From assembly GCA_938005545.1 (NCBI GenBank), contig CALKXV010000008.1:32614-96613 (forward strand): a stretch of DNA of 64,000 nucleotides, in the 5' to 3' direction. This DNA is from an uncultured Paracoccaceae bacterium. GTDB lineage: Bacteria > Pseudomonadota > Alphaproteobacteria > Rhodobacterales > Rhodobacteraceae. Below the pieces are notes generated by a model, which saw nothing but the letters and a program-made list of their open reading frames with translations, searched no databases and had not been told where the DNA came from. Positions 30,122-39,316 of the stretch are shown one piece after another (position 1 is the stretch's first letter; every line of letters starts with the position of its first letter). The translations under genes and the position numbers were made by a program.

Positions 30122-30355
30122 TTAGCCGTCAGCTGGTGGAGTAGCTGTTGTACCGCCGTCAGATGTACAGTTATCTGCAACCTCGCCACTGGACTGCAAA
30201 GCTGCGCAACCCGCTTCCATGTTCGAAGTAGTCTGGTTGGCCAGCGCAACCAATGCGCCCCCGCCCAAAACGATCGCCAAAAGCAAAGCCACACCATATT
30301 CTACAAGCGTCGCACCGCTTTCGGACTTACGAAAATTAATGAAAATGTCGCGCAT
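30122..30355 (-). CDS. Flp family pilin 3 with C-terminal C-x12-C
   Basis: MRDIFINFRKSESGATLVEYGVALLLAIVLGGGALVALANQTTSNMEAGCAALQSSGEVADNCTSDGGTTATPPADG; AGGAG upstream. Confidence 0.92.
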   Translation of the reverse strand: MRDIFINFRKSESGATLVEYGVALLLAIVLGGGALVALANQTTSNMEAGCAALQSSGEVADNCTSDGGTTATPPADG

Positions 30356-30766
30356 TTGGAACTCCTTACATACGCTTTTGCCGCATGCCACAGCGCGTGT
30401 GAAAATGCAGCCTTACAAACCGGTGTCTGTCCCCCCGGCTGACGAAAAGTTTACGACTCGTTAAGCGCTTGTGCATCATCTGAGCAGATGAAAAAATCAA
30501 CTAACGGTTGTATTTGTGGCGAAAATGGGGCGAACTTCGCCGAAAAGAGACAATTCAAAGGCCTCAACCTACAGGAATCATGGTTAAAAAACGATTGATC
30601 GACCCAACAGTGATTCTCAGACCAAGGGCGCTCAGGGGTTTGGTTCCAATTCCCGCGAAAACACATAATTTGCTGTGATAAAAAGACATTTTAACTGTCG
30701 TCGCGAATCCACGTGAAATCGGCTCAAGCCAGATCAACACGGTAAAACGGGGCAAAAACAGCCGAG

Positions 30767-30775
30767 TTATCCACA
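30767..30775 (+). promoter_or_regulatory. Perfect match to the DnaA-box consensus TTATCCACA
   Basis: gagTTATCCACAgttttg in the long intergenic region upstream of the flp operon. Confidence 0.5.
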
Positions 30776-30931
30776 GTTTTGCGCCTCAATCCTGCCGCAA
30801 TCGCCTTACCTTTGCCGCCACTGAGGCGCTCTGACGTTAAAACACCTTGGCACCGGCAAGCACGGGTCATCATTCCGCCGGACCGGGAACGCAGGCTGAT
30901 ATAGACGGGGCATCCAGTGTGAGTACGTATT

Positions 30932-31063
30932 ATGAGTGACGAAAAGAAACCCACCGAGAGCAAGGCACCAGCACCGCGCTTAAGCCAGCTGTCGCCGAAA
31001 CCTGAAACGCCACCGCATCCAACGACGGGTGCTCCACAGATCAGGGATTGGGCCTCGATCTAG
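30932..31063 (+). CDS. Putative 43-aa Pro-rich small protein
   Basis: MSDEKKPTESKAPAPRLSQLSPKPETPPHPTTGAPQIRDWASI*; below track length cutoff. Confidence 0.45.
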   Translation: MSDEKKPTESKAPAPRLSQLSPKPETPPHPTTGAPQIRDWASI

Positions 31064-31100
31064 GCTTTTCGGCGGACCCACAGCGGGCTAAGTTCGCGAT

Positions 31101-31442
31101 ATGACCGAGCCTGTCTCTGTGATCCGAAACCTTGGCCCTGCCTCGGACGAAGCATTTGCCCGAGCGGGGATAAAAACGGCTGATGAACTGCGTGCACTGG
31201 GCGCTGACGCCGCTTATGCGCAATTGCTGGCATCCGGGTCAAAACCACACTTCATTGGGTACTATGCCCTTGTTATGGGGCTGATGGGGCGTCCTTGGAA
31301 CGATTGTCGCGGCACGGAAAAGGCGGGCCTGCGCAAGCGCTTCGATGCCATTGTCAGCCAGACGCCGAAAACGGAATCCGCGCCCATAGAGGCCATATTG
31401 AACGAGATCGGCGTCGTGCCTGTCCCAAAGACAACGACATGA
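31101..31442 (+). CDS. TfoX/Sxy C-terminal domain protein
   Basis: VIRNLGPASDEAFARAGIKTADELRALGADAAYAQLLASGSKPHFIGYYALVMGLMGRPWNDC. Confidence 0.85.
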   Translation: MTEPVSVIRNLGPASDEAFARAGIKTADELRALGADAAYAQLLASGSKPHFIGYYALVMGLMGRPWNDCRGTEKAGLRKRFDAIVSQTPKTESAPIEAILNEIGVVPVPKTTT

Positions 31443-31461
31443 GAAACGCGCTGTAAGGCCT

Positions 31462-32673
31462 TTAAACCAAGTCGAAAAGCGCGTCTTCGTCCACATCTTC
31501 TGTCAGGCCCAGTTCGACCTGCGACAGGGTTTCTGAGACCGAAAGATTGGGGATCAAAGATCCGGCGTTCACCGATGCAACAATTGCGCCATCGGCTTCG
31601 ATCACGTCCAGCTTCACGTTTTCGCCGCCAATCGTCACGTCCGTCTCATAGGGCGCATCCAAATCACCGCCTTCAAAGACCACACGGTAGGTGCCCGGCG
31701 GCAGTGCAAGTGCATAGCCGCCCGCATCCCAAGTCGCGGTTGCAAAGGCATCTTCGCCGTCAAACGCTGTAATCTGTACACCACCCTGCCCTTCACCAAC
31801 GTCATAAAAGGCATCGTCATCTGCGTCGTCGATCACAACGCCCGTCATATAGGTGTCGCCACGATCACTGAACAGTTCGGTTGCAAAGGTGGAACCGTTG
31901 TAGCCCTGATAGCTGCCATAGTCGTACCCCAACCCGATCTCAGACCAATCGTCGCCCAGAAGGTTGCGTTGATGACCATCCGAAGCCCAAAGGTTCTCAT
32001 GATGTCCTTCGGCGCGTGCCTGAACATCGCTGGGCGACCGGGTTGAACCGATCCACCCGATGTTCTCGCCAACAAAACGCGAGCCATGCCCGGCTTCGAT
32101 TGCGCGATCACTGGGGCTCTCGCCATCCAGGTTTCTATGCGCAAAGAAATCCCGGTTATCCATGTCTTCTGAATGATCGCGGGCGGCTTCGCTTAGGCTT
32201 TCGACAACCGCCAAAGCCTGAACAGGCGACGATGATACGCCCGAAGCAAGGTCATCGTTCAAACGGTTAACTTCGGCCAATGGGTCAAGCCGGGCGCGGT
32301 TTACCAATTCGACGATCAGTTGTTCTTCCGCAGTAAGGCCTTGCCAGCCAATGTCAAAAGCGCTCGACGGAAGGTCTGGAACATTCGATCCACCATCTGT
32401 GGCTCCGCCGCCGGTGACAGGTGCGCCCGCGACAACAGGTGGGTCGTTCGCAACGATCAGGTCGTCGGCCACATCGGGCGGGTCATCAGCGCCTTGCGGG
32501 GTTTCCAGAATTCGTTCCATGAGCGGAGAGGGGTCTGTTACGGGGTTGGTCTCGGCAGCAACCGTCGTTTCGCTGGACGATGACCCGCCGCCCACCAGAG
32601 CCGCAATTCCACCGACCAATAACGCATAGAGAGCAGCAATCATATGACCAAACCTTCGCAAAGGCCGGACCAA
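31462..32673 (-). CDS. CAP (SCP/PR-1-like) domain secreted protein with C-terminal SdrD-B/carboxypeptidase-regulatory-like domain
   Basis: LIVELVNRARLDPLAEVNRLN...AARDHSEDMDNRDFFAHRNLDGESPSDRAIEAGHGSRFVGENIGW; later GTYRVVFEGGDL beta-domain. Confidence 0.85.
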   Translation of the reverse strand: MVRPLRRFGHMIAALYALLVGGIAALVGGGSSSSETTVAAETNPVTDPSPLMERILETPQGADDPPDVADDLIVANDPPVVAGAPVTGGGATDGGSNVPDLPSSAFDIGWQGLTAEEQLIVELVNRARLDPLAEVNRLNDDLASGVSSSPVQALAVVESLSEAARDHSEDMDNRDFFAHRNLDGESPSDRAIEAGHGSRFVGENIGWIGSTRSPSDVQARAEGHHENLWASDGHQRNLLGDDWSEIGLGYDYGSYQGYNGSTFATELFSDRGDTYMTGVVIDDADDDAFYDVGEGQGGVQITAFDGEDAFATATWDAGGYALALPPGTYRVVFEGGDLDAPYETDVTIGGENVKLDVIEADGAIVASVNAGSLIPNLSVSETLSQVELGLTEDVDEDALFDLV

Positions 32674-32873
32674 TCAACGAGCAGTTGTTTTCAGCAAAAC
32701 AACAGGCCGTCGCGTAATCCGACAGGCCCCCTGCAATATGGTTAACAAGGAAACACCCCGTCGATCAACTGTGGTTTGGGAAACAATCGGACGGCTTTGT
32801 GTCTAAAAGCGGACAACCGCGCATCCTGAGACCCGAGCAGGCGGTCAGTCCGCCTACCCGGTTATTTCAGCTT

Positions 32874-33296
32874 TTAGCCAACCAGTTCGAGGCCGGAAAA
32901 GAAGTATGCAATTTCTTCGGCAGCCGTTTCGGGTGCATCCGAACCATGCACGGAATTCTCGCCAACGCTTTCGGCAAAATCCGCGCGAACCGTACCGGCC
33001 GCAGCGTCAGCCGGGTTTGTGGCCCCCATGACTTCGCGGTTTTTGGCAATCGCGCCTTCGCCTTCCAGAACCTGAACAACAACCGGAGCCGAAGCCATAA
33101 ACTCGCACAATTCACCGTAAAACGGACGTTCGGCGTGCACTTCATAGAATTTGCCAGCCTGTGCCATCGTCAGATGGATGCGCTTTTGCGCCACAATGCG
33201 CAGCCCTGCATCTTCGAATTTGGCATTGATCTTGCCGGTCAGATTACGCTTGGTCGCATCAGGTTTGATGATCGAAAGTGTGCGTTCTACGCCCAT
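32874..33296 (-). CDS. ndk: Nucleoside diphosphate kinase
   Basis: [63 protein letters not shown]...[20 protein letters not shown]. Confidence 0.97.
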   Translation of the reverse strand: MGVERTLSIIKPDATKRNLTGKINAKFEDAGLRIVAQKRIHLTMAQAGKFYEVHAERPFYGELCEFMASAPVVVQVLEGEGAIAKNREVMGATNPADAAAGTVRADFAESVGENSVHGSDAPETAAEEIAYFFSGLELVG

Positions 33297-33479
33297 GGAA
33301 TAGCCTCTTTGTGCAAAGGGCGAGCCACCCTATGTGTCCCGCCTGAATTCGCGGCCCGCCTAGCATGGCCCCCCTGCAAAGGAAAGCCCCAGCGGGTTTG
33401 AACACCCGTCAAAATGCCCGTGCGATTCGAGAGGTGTTAAGCGGGTCGCACTGTGCATTGTTAGTCGTCCCAGTATTTA

Positions 33480-33945
33480 TGGGGTCAGCTAGCAGAATCT
33501 ATGCTGCTTTCAGGTTCTGAACTGGAGTCTTTCCTTCCAAGTCCATGTTTGGGCGTTTCTTGTCGGTGGACGAGGCCTTGTTCACAATTGAACCAAAAAC
33601 AATGGGCGAGCGAGCCGGCGTGTGGCATGTTCTTGGACATCTTCGATGTTTTCTAAATGGGACCGGCCCGGCCATTCTGCCCTGACTGTGTGGATGTAGC
33701 GCTCGACGTTAGCGTTCCGGTCCATTGGCCCATTGTCGACACGAATGGCCAGCGGTTTTGACTTCTCGCGCTGCAACCGTTGTCGCGGCTTGATCCGCAT
33801 ATTCAACCCCAGCTCACGGAATGTGCACCTTTTGGCAGGTTGCCGTGCAATCGCCTGTCGGCCAATGAATAAATACGTTTGTGGGTCCAGCCGAACCTTT
33901 TGACGTTGCGCAGGTGCAGTTAGCACGAGCCAAAGCCTCACATCT
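33480..33945 (-). pseudogene. Decayed IS3-family OrfB transposase remnant with internal deletion
   Basis: FRELGLNMRIKPRQRLQREKSKPLAIRVDNGPMDRNANVERYIHTVRAEWPGRSHLENIEDVQEHATRRL then shifted frame ending ...MDLEGKTPVQNLKAA*; N-terminal OrfB motif joined directly to the DNGP motif. Confidence 0.8.
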
Positions 33946-34007
33946 TCGTCCTGTCAGTCATGTCACCGCCCCTTGATCCCAACCCAATTCCGGGTCAACG
34001 TCCCGCC

Positions 34008-34343
34008 ATGATCCGTGCCGCGCTCGTCTTCATTCTCACCGCCATCCCGGCACAGGCCGAGGGTTGGCAAGTTCTTGATGCGAAGGGTATTTCTGAGGCC
34101 TTGACCGGTCGCACACTGCAATACGAAACGGCGACTCAGGATTTTCGCGCTTCCGGCAAAACGCTTTATACTACAAGTCAGGAAAGCTGGGGGAACTGGT
34201 CGATCCGCGCCGATCAATATTGCAGCCAATGGCCCCCATCAAGCACTTGGAATTGCTATGATATTTTCGTCAGCGCGGATGGTGCAAAGATCCGTTTTGT
34301 GGGCAGTCCCGACGATGTGACCGACGGGATGTATGTCGACTGA
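34008..34343 (+). CDS. Small exported hypothetical protein
   Basis: MIRAALVFILTAIPAQAEGWQVLDAKGISEALTGRTLQYETATQDFRASGKTLYTTSQESWGNWSIRADQYCSQWPP. Confidence 0.8.
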   Translation: MIRAALVFILTAIPAQAEGWQVLDAKGISEALTGRTLQYETATQDFRASGKTLYTTSQESWGNWSIRADQYCSQWPPSSTWNCYDIFVSADGAKIRFVGSPDDVTDGMYVD

Positions 34344-34767
34344 CATGGCAGGATTGAGCGCACTTTGGGACTTGGAAGGCCATTGGACCTTGCAACGCCG
34401 GATCACGCACAGTGACGGCCGCGTTGACACGCTGAACGGAACGGCTGTGTTTCAGCGATCCGACGACCGTCTTCTACAGATCGAAACCGGTATGTTGCAG
34501 GTGGAGGACCAGAAGCTTGAGGCCAGCCAACGGTATATTTGGGCGGTATGTGACACCGATTTGCAGGTGTTTTTCGCGGATTCGCGCCCGTTTCATTCCG
34601 TGGCGCTTGGTGTGGCAAGCCCCAAAGCTGACCACTTTTGTGCGCCGGACACTTACGACGTGCAGTATGATTTTTCCAACTGGCCCAACTGGCTCAGCAC
34701 CTGGAACGTGCATGGACCGCGAAAGAGTTACGCCATGACCAGCACCTATGGGCCATGTTCGTCGTAA
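34333..34767 (+). CDS. DUF6314-like protein
   Basis: ALWDLEGHWTLQRRITHSDGRVDTLNGTAVFQRSD...YIWAVCDTDLQVFFADSRPFHSVAL. Confidence 0.7.
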   Translation: MSTDMAGLSALWDLEGHWTLQRRITHSDGRVDTLNGTAVFQRSDDRLLQIETGMLQVEDQKLEASQRYIWAVCDTDLQVFFADSRPFHSVALGVASPKADHFCAPDTYDVQYDFSNWPNWLSTWNVHGPRKSYAMTSTYGPCSS

Positions 34768-34885
34768 TAGCGGCGCACCGAATGATGACAGACGCGCGCG
34801 AAACGCCAGAACCGATGGATTGCACGTCCCCGGCGAGGCATGTTAGGGCACAGAGCAACGAATTAGAGCAAAAGGGGCACCTCCC

Positions 34886-35491
34886 ATGACGACACTGACC
34901 GCGCGACCGGTACTTTCCGAGATTTTTGGCGCTGATGAAGGCCTGAGCCTTCGCATTCGGCAGGTTCTTCTTGTGGCGCTTGGCATTGCGGCCCTTGCGG
35001 TTGCCGCCAAAATCCGCGTCCCCCTTTGGCCGTCGCCTGTGCCGATCACCTTGGGCACATTTGCGGTTCTGTCGATTGGCGCCGCTTACGGCGCACGGCT
35101 TGGGTTGCTGACGATCCTTGGATATATGCTGATCGGTGCGATTGGCTTTGATGTGTTCGCGTCTTCCAGTGCCGAAAAGAACGGGCTGGCCTATATGATG
35201 GGCGGCACGGGTGGCTATTTGCTGGGCTATGTGCTGGCCACGCTCGCACTTGGCTGGGCCGCGCGCAAAGGCTGGGACCGTTCGGTGATGACCATGATTG
35301 GTGCGATGCTGATCGGGAACGTGTTGATTTATGTCCCCGGCGTTTTGTGGTTGCACCAATTCACGTCGGGGTGGGCACAAACGTTCGATTGGGGCCTGAC
35401 GCCGTTTTTGATCGGGGATGCCATGAAGCTTGCACTGGCCGCCTTGTTGTTCCCGGCGATCTGGAAACTGGTCGGGAAAGCCCGCACCTAA
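34886..35491 (+). CDS. bioY: Biotin transporter BioY
   Basis: AAKIRVPLWPSPVPITLGTFAVLSIGAAYGARLGLLTILGYMLIGAIGFDVFA...GGTGGYLLGYVLA. Confidence 0.96.
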   Translation: MTTLTARPVLSEIFGADEGLSLRIRQVLLVALGIAALAVAAKIRVPLWPSPVPITLGTFAVLSIGAAYGARLGLLTILGYMLIGAIGFDVFASSSAEKNGLAYMMGGTGGYLLGYVLATLALGWAARKGWDRSVMTMIGAMLIGNVLIYVPGVLWLHQFTSGWAQTFDWGLTPFLIGDAMKLALAALLFPAIWKLVGKART

Positions 35492-35520
35492 GAGCTTTCC
35501 CCATCTGAGCTACACGGAAA

Positions 35521-35545
35521 AACGCGACCCCAAATGGGGTCGCGT
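35521..35545 (+). terminator. Rho-independent terminator after bioY
   Basis: aacgcgacccc-aaa-tggggtcgcgtt stem followed by ttgcgttttt. Confidence 0.85.
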
Positions 35546-35594
35546 TTTGCGTTTTTCCTTGATTTGGCACAAGGTCCCGACGAAAGGATACAGG

Positions 35595-35951
35595 ATGTTA
35601 CCGCCGGAGCAGGATCTTGAAAACAGACGGCCCGTGTGGATTGCGTGCAGTGCGTTATTCTTGGATACCGAGCTTCAAGATTATACCTATCAGAGCATTG
35701 GCCAGATCTGTCGGCAGTCGCCCTATACTTGTGACGAGCTGGACGCCATCATGTTCAATGAACTTTGGCCAGCCTTCAGCGCCAACTTGAAATCCGTGGC
35801 CGGAGAATGGGCAGGGTGGCGCCCTGAGTTTATCGAAGATCAGGTTCTAAAAGCCTACAAACGACGGTGGCGTTTGCCTCCGTTCCTAAGCCCGATGTAC
35901 CGGTCGTTCCGCACAGACTGGGCGAAGGTTCGCGAGTTTATCGAAGATTGA
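35595..35951 (+). CDS. Conserved hypothetical (DUF7079-like)
   Basis: MLPPEQDLENRRPVWIACSALFLDTELQDYTYQSIGQICRQSPYTCDELDAIMFNELWPAFSANLKSVAGEWAGW. Confidence 0.6.
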   Translation: MLPPEQDLENRRPVWIACSALFLDTELQDYTYQSIGQICRQSPYTCDELDAIMFNELWPAFSANLKSVAGEWAGWRPEFIEDQVLKAYKRRWRLPPFLSPMYRSFRTDWAKVREFIED

Positions 35952-36594
35952 TCCGCAAGACCGCGGCCGACACAAACGGCAAAAGCGCGATGCTTCCCAG
36001 CGAAATAACCGCCAGTAACATCAAGGGTGTTGTTACGGTTTGGCCGTCGACCGCGCGGCGGACGGCATCCGCGCCAAAAATCAAAGTTGGTACGTAAAGC
36101 GGCAGCACCAGGAGCGACAGCAAAAGCCCGCCCCGCTTCAGCCCCACCGTCAAAGCCGCGCCAAACGCACCGATCATCGACAAGGCTGGCGTGCCGATTG
36201 CGAGGCTGAGAAACAAGGTACCTTGTGCGTGGCTTGGCAGATTGAGCAAGAGCGCCAAGATCGGCGCCACCAGCGTCAGTGGCAATCCCGTGGTCAACCA
36301 ATGCGCCAAGGTTTTGGCAAGCGTTATCCCCTCAAGCGGCAATGGTGCCGTGGCCAGAACATCAAGCGATCCATCCTCAAAATCCGCCTGGAAAATACGG
36401 TCCAGCGACAAAAGACAGGCCAAAAGTGCTCCGATCCACAGGATGCCCGGCGCAATCACCGCCAATTGGTCGCTGCCCGGACCCACACCAAAGGGCACAA
36501 GGGTGATGACGATCAGGAAGAACGCCAGTGCCAACCCAAAGCCACCGCCTGCACGGACGGCGAGCCTTAAATCACGGGCCAGAAGGCGGATCAT
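35938..36594 (-). CDS. ccmB: Heme exporter protein CcmB
   Basis: [36 protein letters not shown]...[41 protein letters not shown]. Confidence 0.95.
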   Translation of the reverse strand: MIRLLARDLRLAVRAGGGFGLALAFFLIVITLVPFGVGPGSDQLAVIAPGILWIGALLACLLSLDRIFQADFEDGSLDVLATAPLPLEGITLAKTLAHWLTTGLPLTLVAPILALLLNLPSHAQGTLFLSLAIGTPALSMIGAFGAALTVGLKRGGLLLSLLVLPLYVPTLIFGADAVRRAVDGQTVTTPLMLLAVISLGSIALLPFVSAAVLRINLR

Positions 36595-37214
36595 TCGAAG
36601 GCCTCGTCAAACGAGGATGTTTCGGCGCGCATTGGTTTGAAGGTTGTGACATCAACGGTGCGTGCATCAAGACCAAGATCAATATGAGTTGCGATAATCG
36701 CCGCGCCGCCGCCAGCCAGATGTTTGCGCATGCAATCGGCAAAAAGTGTCACCGCATGTGTGTCCAGCGATACGGTCGGTTCGTCCAGCAGCCAAATCTT
36801 GCGCCCCGTCACCGGCATGCGCGCCAGACCCAGACGGCGTTTTTGACCTGCCGATAGTGATTGCGCCGCTCGGTTACGCAGATCGGTCAGCTCAAATGCC
36901 TCCATTGCAGGCACGATGTCGACCTGTCCGAACAATCCAGCCCAAAAGCCAAGGTTCTCGGCCACGCTCAATTGCCCCTTGATCCCATCGGCATGGGCCG
37001 CATAGGCGCTGTCTTCGCTCTCACCGTCAATATCGCCCGACGCGGGCGGTTGCAGCCCGGCAATGGTGCGCAACAAGGTGGTCTTGCCCGAACCATTTGG
37101 CCCTTTCAGCACAATCGCTTCGCCTGCGTTCAGATCGAACGATACGTTTGACAGAACCACCAAGCCACCCCGCACGCAGGTTACAGAGGAAAGACTGAGA
37201 AGAGGCTTGGTCAT
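36591..37214 (-). CDS. ccmA: Heme exporter ATP-binding protein CcmA
   Basis: [59 protein letters not shown]. Confidence 0.95.
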   Translation of the reverse strand: MTKPLLSLSSVTCVRGGLVVLSNVSFDLNAGEAIVLKGPNGSGKTTLLRTIAGLQPPASGDIDGESEDSAYAAHADGIKGQLSVAENLGFWAGLFGQVDIVPAMEAFELTDLRNRAAQSLSAGQKRRLGLARMPVTGRKIWLLDEPTVSLDTHAVTLFADCMRKHLAGGGAAIIATHIDLGLDARTVDVTTFKPMRAETSSFDEAFE

Positions 37215-37227
37215 AGGTTTGCTAAAC

Positions 37228-37581
37228 TCAGACCGGCATCAGCGCGACGGCGACGCGTCGGCCTTCGCCCAGCAACACATTGAACGTCCGGCACGCCTGC
37301 GGGGAGGCCATGGCATCAACGCCAAGGCCCGCATCCTCCAAGGGTTTGCGCAATGCATTCGGGATATGGGCAACTTCGGCGCCTGTGCCAATCAACAACA
37401 CGTCGACCTTTCCGGCCAGCCCCAGAAGTGTGGCAATATCTTCCATCCCACCCCACGGCGTCACACCGTCCGGCAAAACTGCAAGCGGACCTTCAATCGC
37501 CTCGCTTCCAATGCGGAAAAAACCCGGCCCATAGCCGTCAATCGGTAGGGCGTCCGTATAAGTGACTTCGTTCAACCGCAT
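37228..37581 (-). CDS. Mth938-like (DUF498) domain protein
   Basis: [45 protein letters not shown]...[16 protein letters not shown]. Confidence 0.85.
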   Translation of the reverse strand: MRLNEVTYTDALPIDGYGPGFFRIGSEAIEGPLAVLPDGVTPWGGMEDIATLLGLAGKVDVLLIGTGAEVAHIPNALRKPLEDAGLGVDAMASPQACRTFNVLLGEGRRVAVALMPV

Positions 37582-37592
37582 GATCCGTTCCT

Positions 37593-38345
37593 TCAATCCC
37601 AGATCGGCAAACCCAAAACCGCCGATGTTGCAATGATTACGTAGGCAATGCGCCGATACAAGAGCTCGGCTTCCGGGCGGAAAATGCGCGTGCCCAACCA
37701 GTTTCCAACCAGATAGGGCAAAACCAGCAAAAGCCCCAGAACCAAGGCGGTAAACACCAGAAAACCGTTCCACCACAGAACCGTCACCACAACGACGTCC
37801 GCGGCAATCAGGTACAACGTGTTATTGGCGCGCACCACCGAGGGTGGCAGAGTTGATGCCATATAAAGCAAAATCACGGGCGGGCCCGGCAAACCAGCAG
37901 CACCACCAAGAAACCCACCTGCCCCGCCGGTCGCATATATCATTGGCTTGGTAATCGCGCCGCGATAGCGAAAGCCCGAAACCAACAGAATAAGCAAACC
38001 AAGTGCAACCAAAGATACCGTCCAGCGAAACACCTCGGGCGCGACAACCGACAGAACCAGAACACCAAATGGCACCGCCAGAACCGCCCCTAGGGTCAGC
38101 CGCAGCACATCGCCCGGATGACCGTCTTTCAAGGCACGGGGTACATGGATCAGGGGCGCGATCAGGTCCATCGCCATCAAGGTTGTGATCGCTTCAAACG
38201 GCCCCAACACCTGCCCTGCAACGGGCAGATAGATCATCGCGGTGCCGAACCCGGCAAAACCACGGACAATCCCGGCGACCAGCGCACCCAAGGCCACAAA
38301 CCAAAGCCCCTCAAGCTGAAGGGCTTCGGAGGCGGCTTCAAGCAT
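37593..38345 (-). CDS. TauE/SafE (TSUP) family transporter
   Basis: VAGIVRGFAGFGTAMIYLPVAGQVLGPFEAITTLM; GAGGFLGGAAGLPGPPVILLYMAS. Confidence 0.9.
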   Translation of the reverse strand: MLEAASEALQLEGLWFVALGALVAGIVRGFAGFGTAMIYLPVAGQVLGPFEAITTLMAMDLIAPLIHVPRALKDGHPGDVLRLTLGAVLAVPFGVLVLSVVAPEVFRWTVSLVALGLLILLVSGFRYRGAITKPMIYATGGAGGFLGGAAGLPGPPVILLYMASTLPPSVVRANNTLYLIAADVVVVTVLWWNGFLVFTALVLGLLLVLPYLVGNWLGTRIFRPEAELLYRRIAYVIIATSAVLGLPIWD

Positions 38346-39312
38346 CTATGTTAGCATATTGTGTACCGGCGCCACCGCCATCGGATGGTTTGGACCAATC
38401 CCGTTTGACACCCAGCATCAGAACCACATTCTTGGCCACATAAACCGACGAATAGGTGCCGACAATAACGCCCCAGGTGATTGCGAAAACAAAGCCCCGG
38501 ATCACATCACCGCCAAAGATCAAAAGCGCAATCAGCGCCAAAAGCGTGGTGCCCGAAGTCATCAAGGTCCGGCTTAGGGTTTCATTGACCGACGTGTTCA
38601 TGACATCCTGCAAAGGCGTTGTTTTGAACTTTCGCAAGTTCTCTCGCAACCGGTCAAAGATCACGACGGTATCGTTGATCGAATAGCCCACAATGGTCAG
38701 AATGGCCGCAATGGTCGACAGATCGAACCGCATCTGAAGGATGCTGAAGATACCGATCGTCAAAATGACATCGTGGAACAGGGCGGCAACCGCCCCGACC
38801 GAAAACTGCCATTCGAACCTGAGCCAAATATAGATCAGTATAGCGGCCATGGCCGCGACAATCGCTAAAAGCGCCGCTTGGATCAGCTCGCCCGAAACCT
38901 TGGGCCCGACAGATTCGACGGATGTGAAAACAACCGTTGGATCGACAGCCTGCAACGCGGCTTCTGCGCGGTTGATGATTTCGCTCGTCACTGCTTCTTC
39001 GCCGTCTTGGGCCTGAATACGGATCAGGGTGACGTTTTGATCGTCACGAAAATTTGGGTCAAAGACCTGAATGACCGAGATTTCGCCCAGATCGAGAGCA
39101 TTCATCGCGTCACGATAAGCCCCCACATCGACGGGCTGAACCGCCTCGGTGCGGATCGTGGTGCCGCCCCGGAAATCGATCCCGAAGTTCAGGCCAACAA
39201 CGGCCCAAAGGATCAGTGACGCTATAACCGCGAAAATGGAAAAGCCCATGGTGATCTTCCGAAACCGGAAGAAGTCGAAGTTGGTCTGTTCGGGGACAAG
39301 TCTCAGGCGCAT
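38338..39312 (-). CDS. secF: Protein translocase subunit SecF
   Basis: GLNFGIDFRGGTTIRTEAV; VGYSINDTVVIFDRLRENLRK. Confidence 0.97.
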   Translation of the reverse strand: MRLRLVPEQTNFDFFRFRKITMGFSIFAVIASLILWAVVGLNFGIDFRGGTTIRTEAVQPVDVGAYRDAMNALDLGEISVIQVFDPNFRDDQNVTLIRIQAQDGEEAVTSEIINRAEAALQAVDPTVVFTSVESVGPKVSGELIQAALLAIVAAMAAILIYIWLRFEWQFSVGAVAALFHDVILTIGIFSILQMRFDLSTIAAILTIVGYSINDTVVIFDRLRENLRKFKTTPLQDVMNTSVNETLSRTLMTSGTTLLALIALLIFGGDVIRGFVFAITWGVIVGTYSSVYVAKNVVLMLGVKRDWSKPSDGGGAGTQYANIDA

Positions 39313-39316
39313 AACA

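Noticed and set aside
32799-33401. 200-aa plus-strand ORF over ndk
   Set aside because: Antisense to an unmistakable nucleoside diphosphate kinase.
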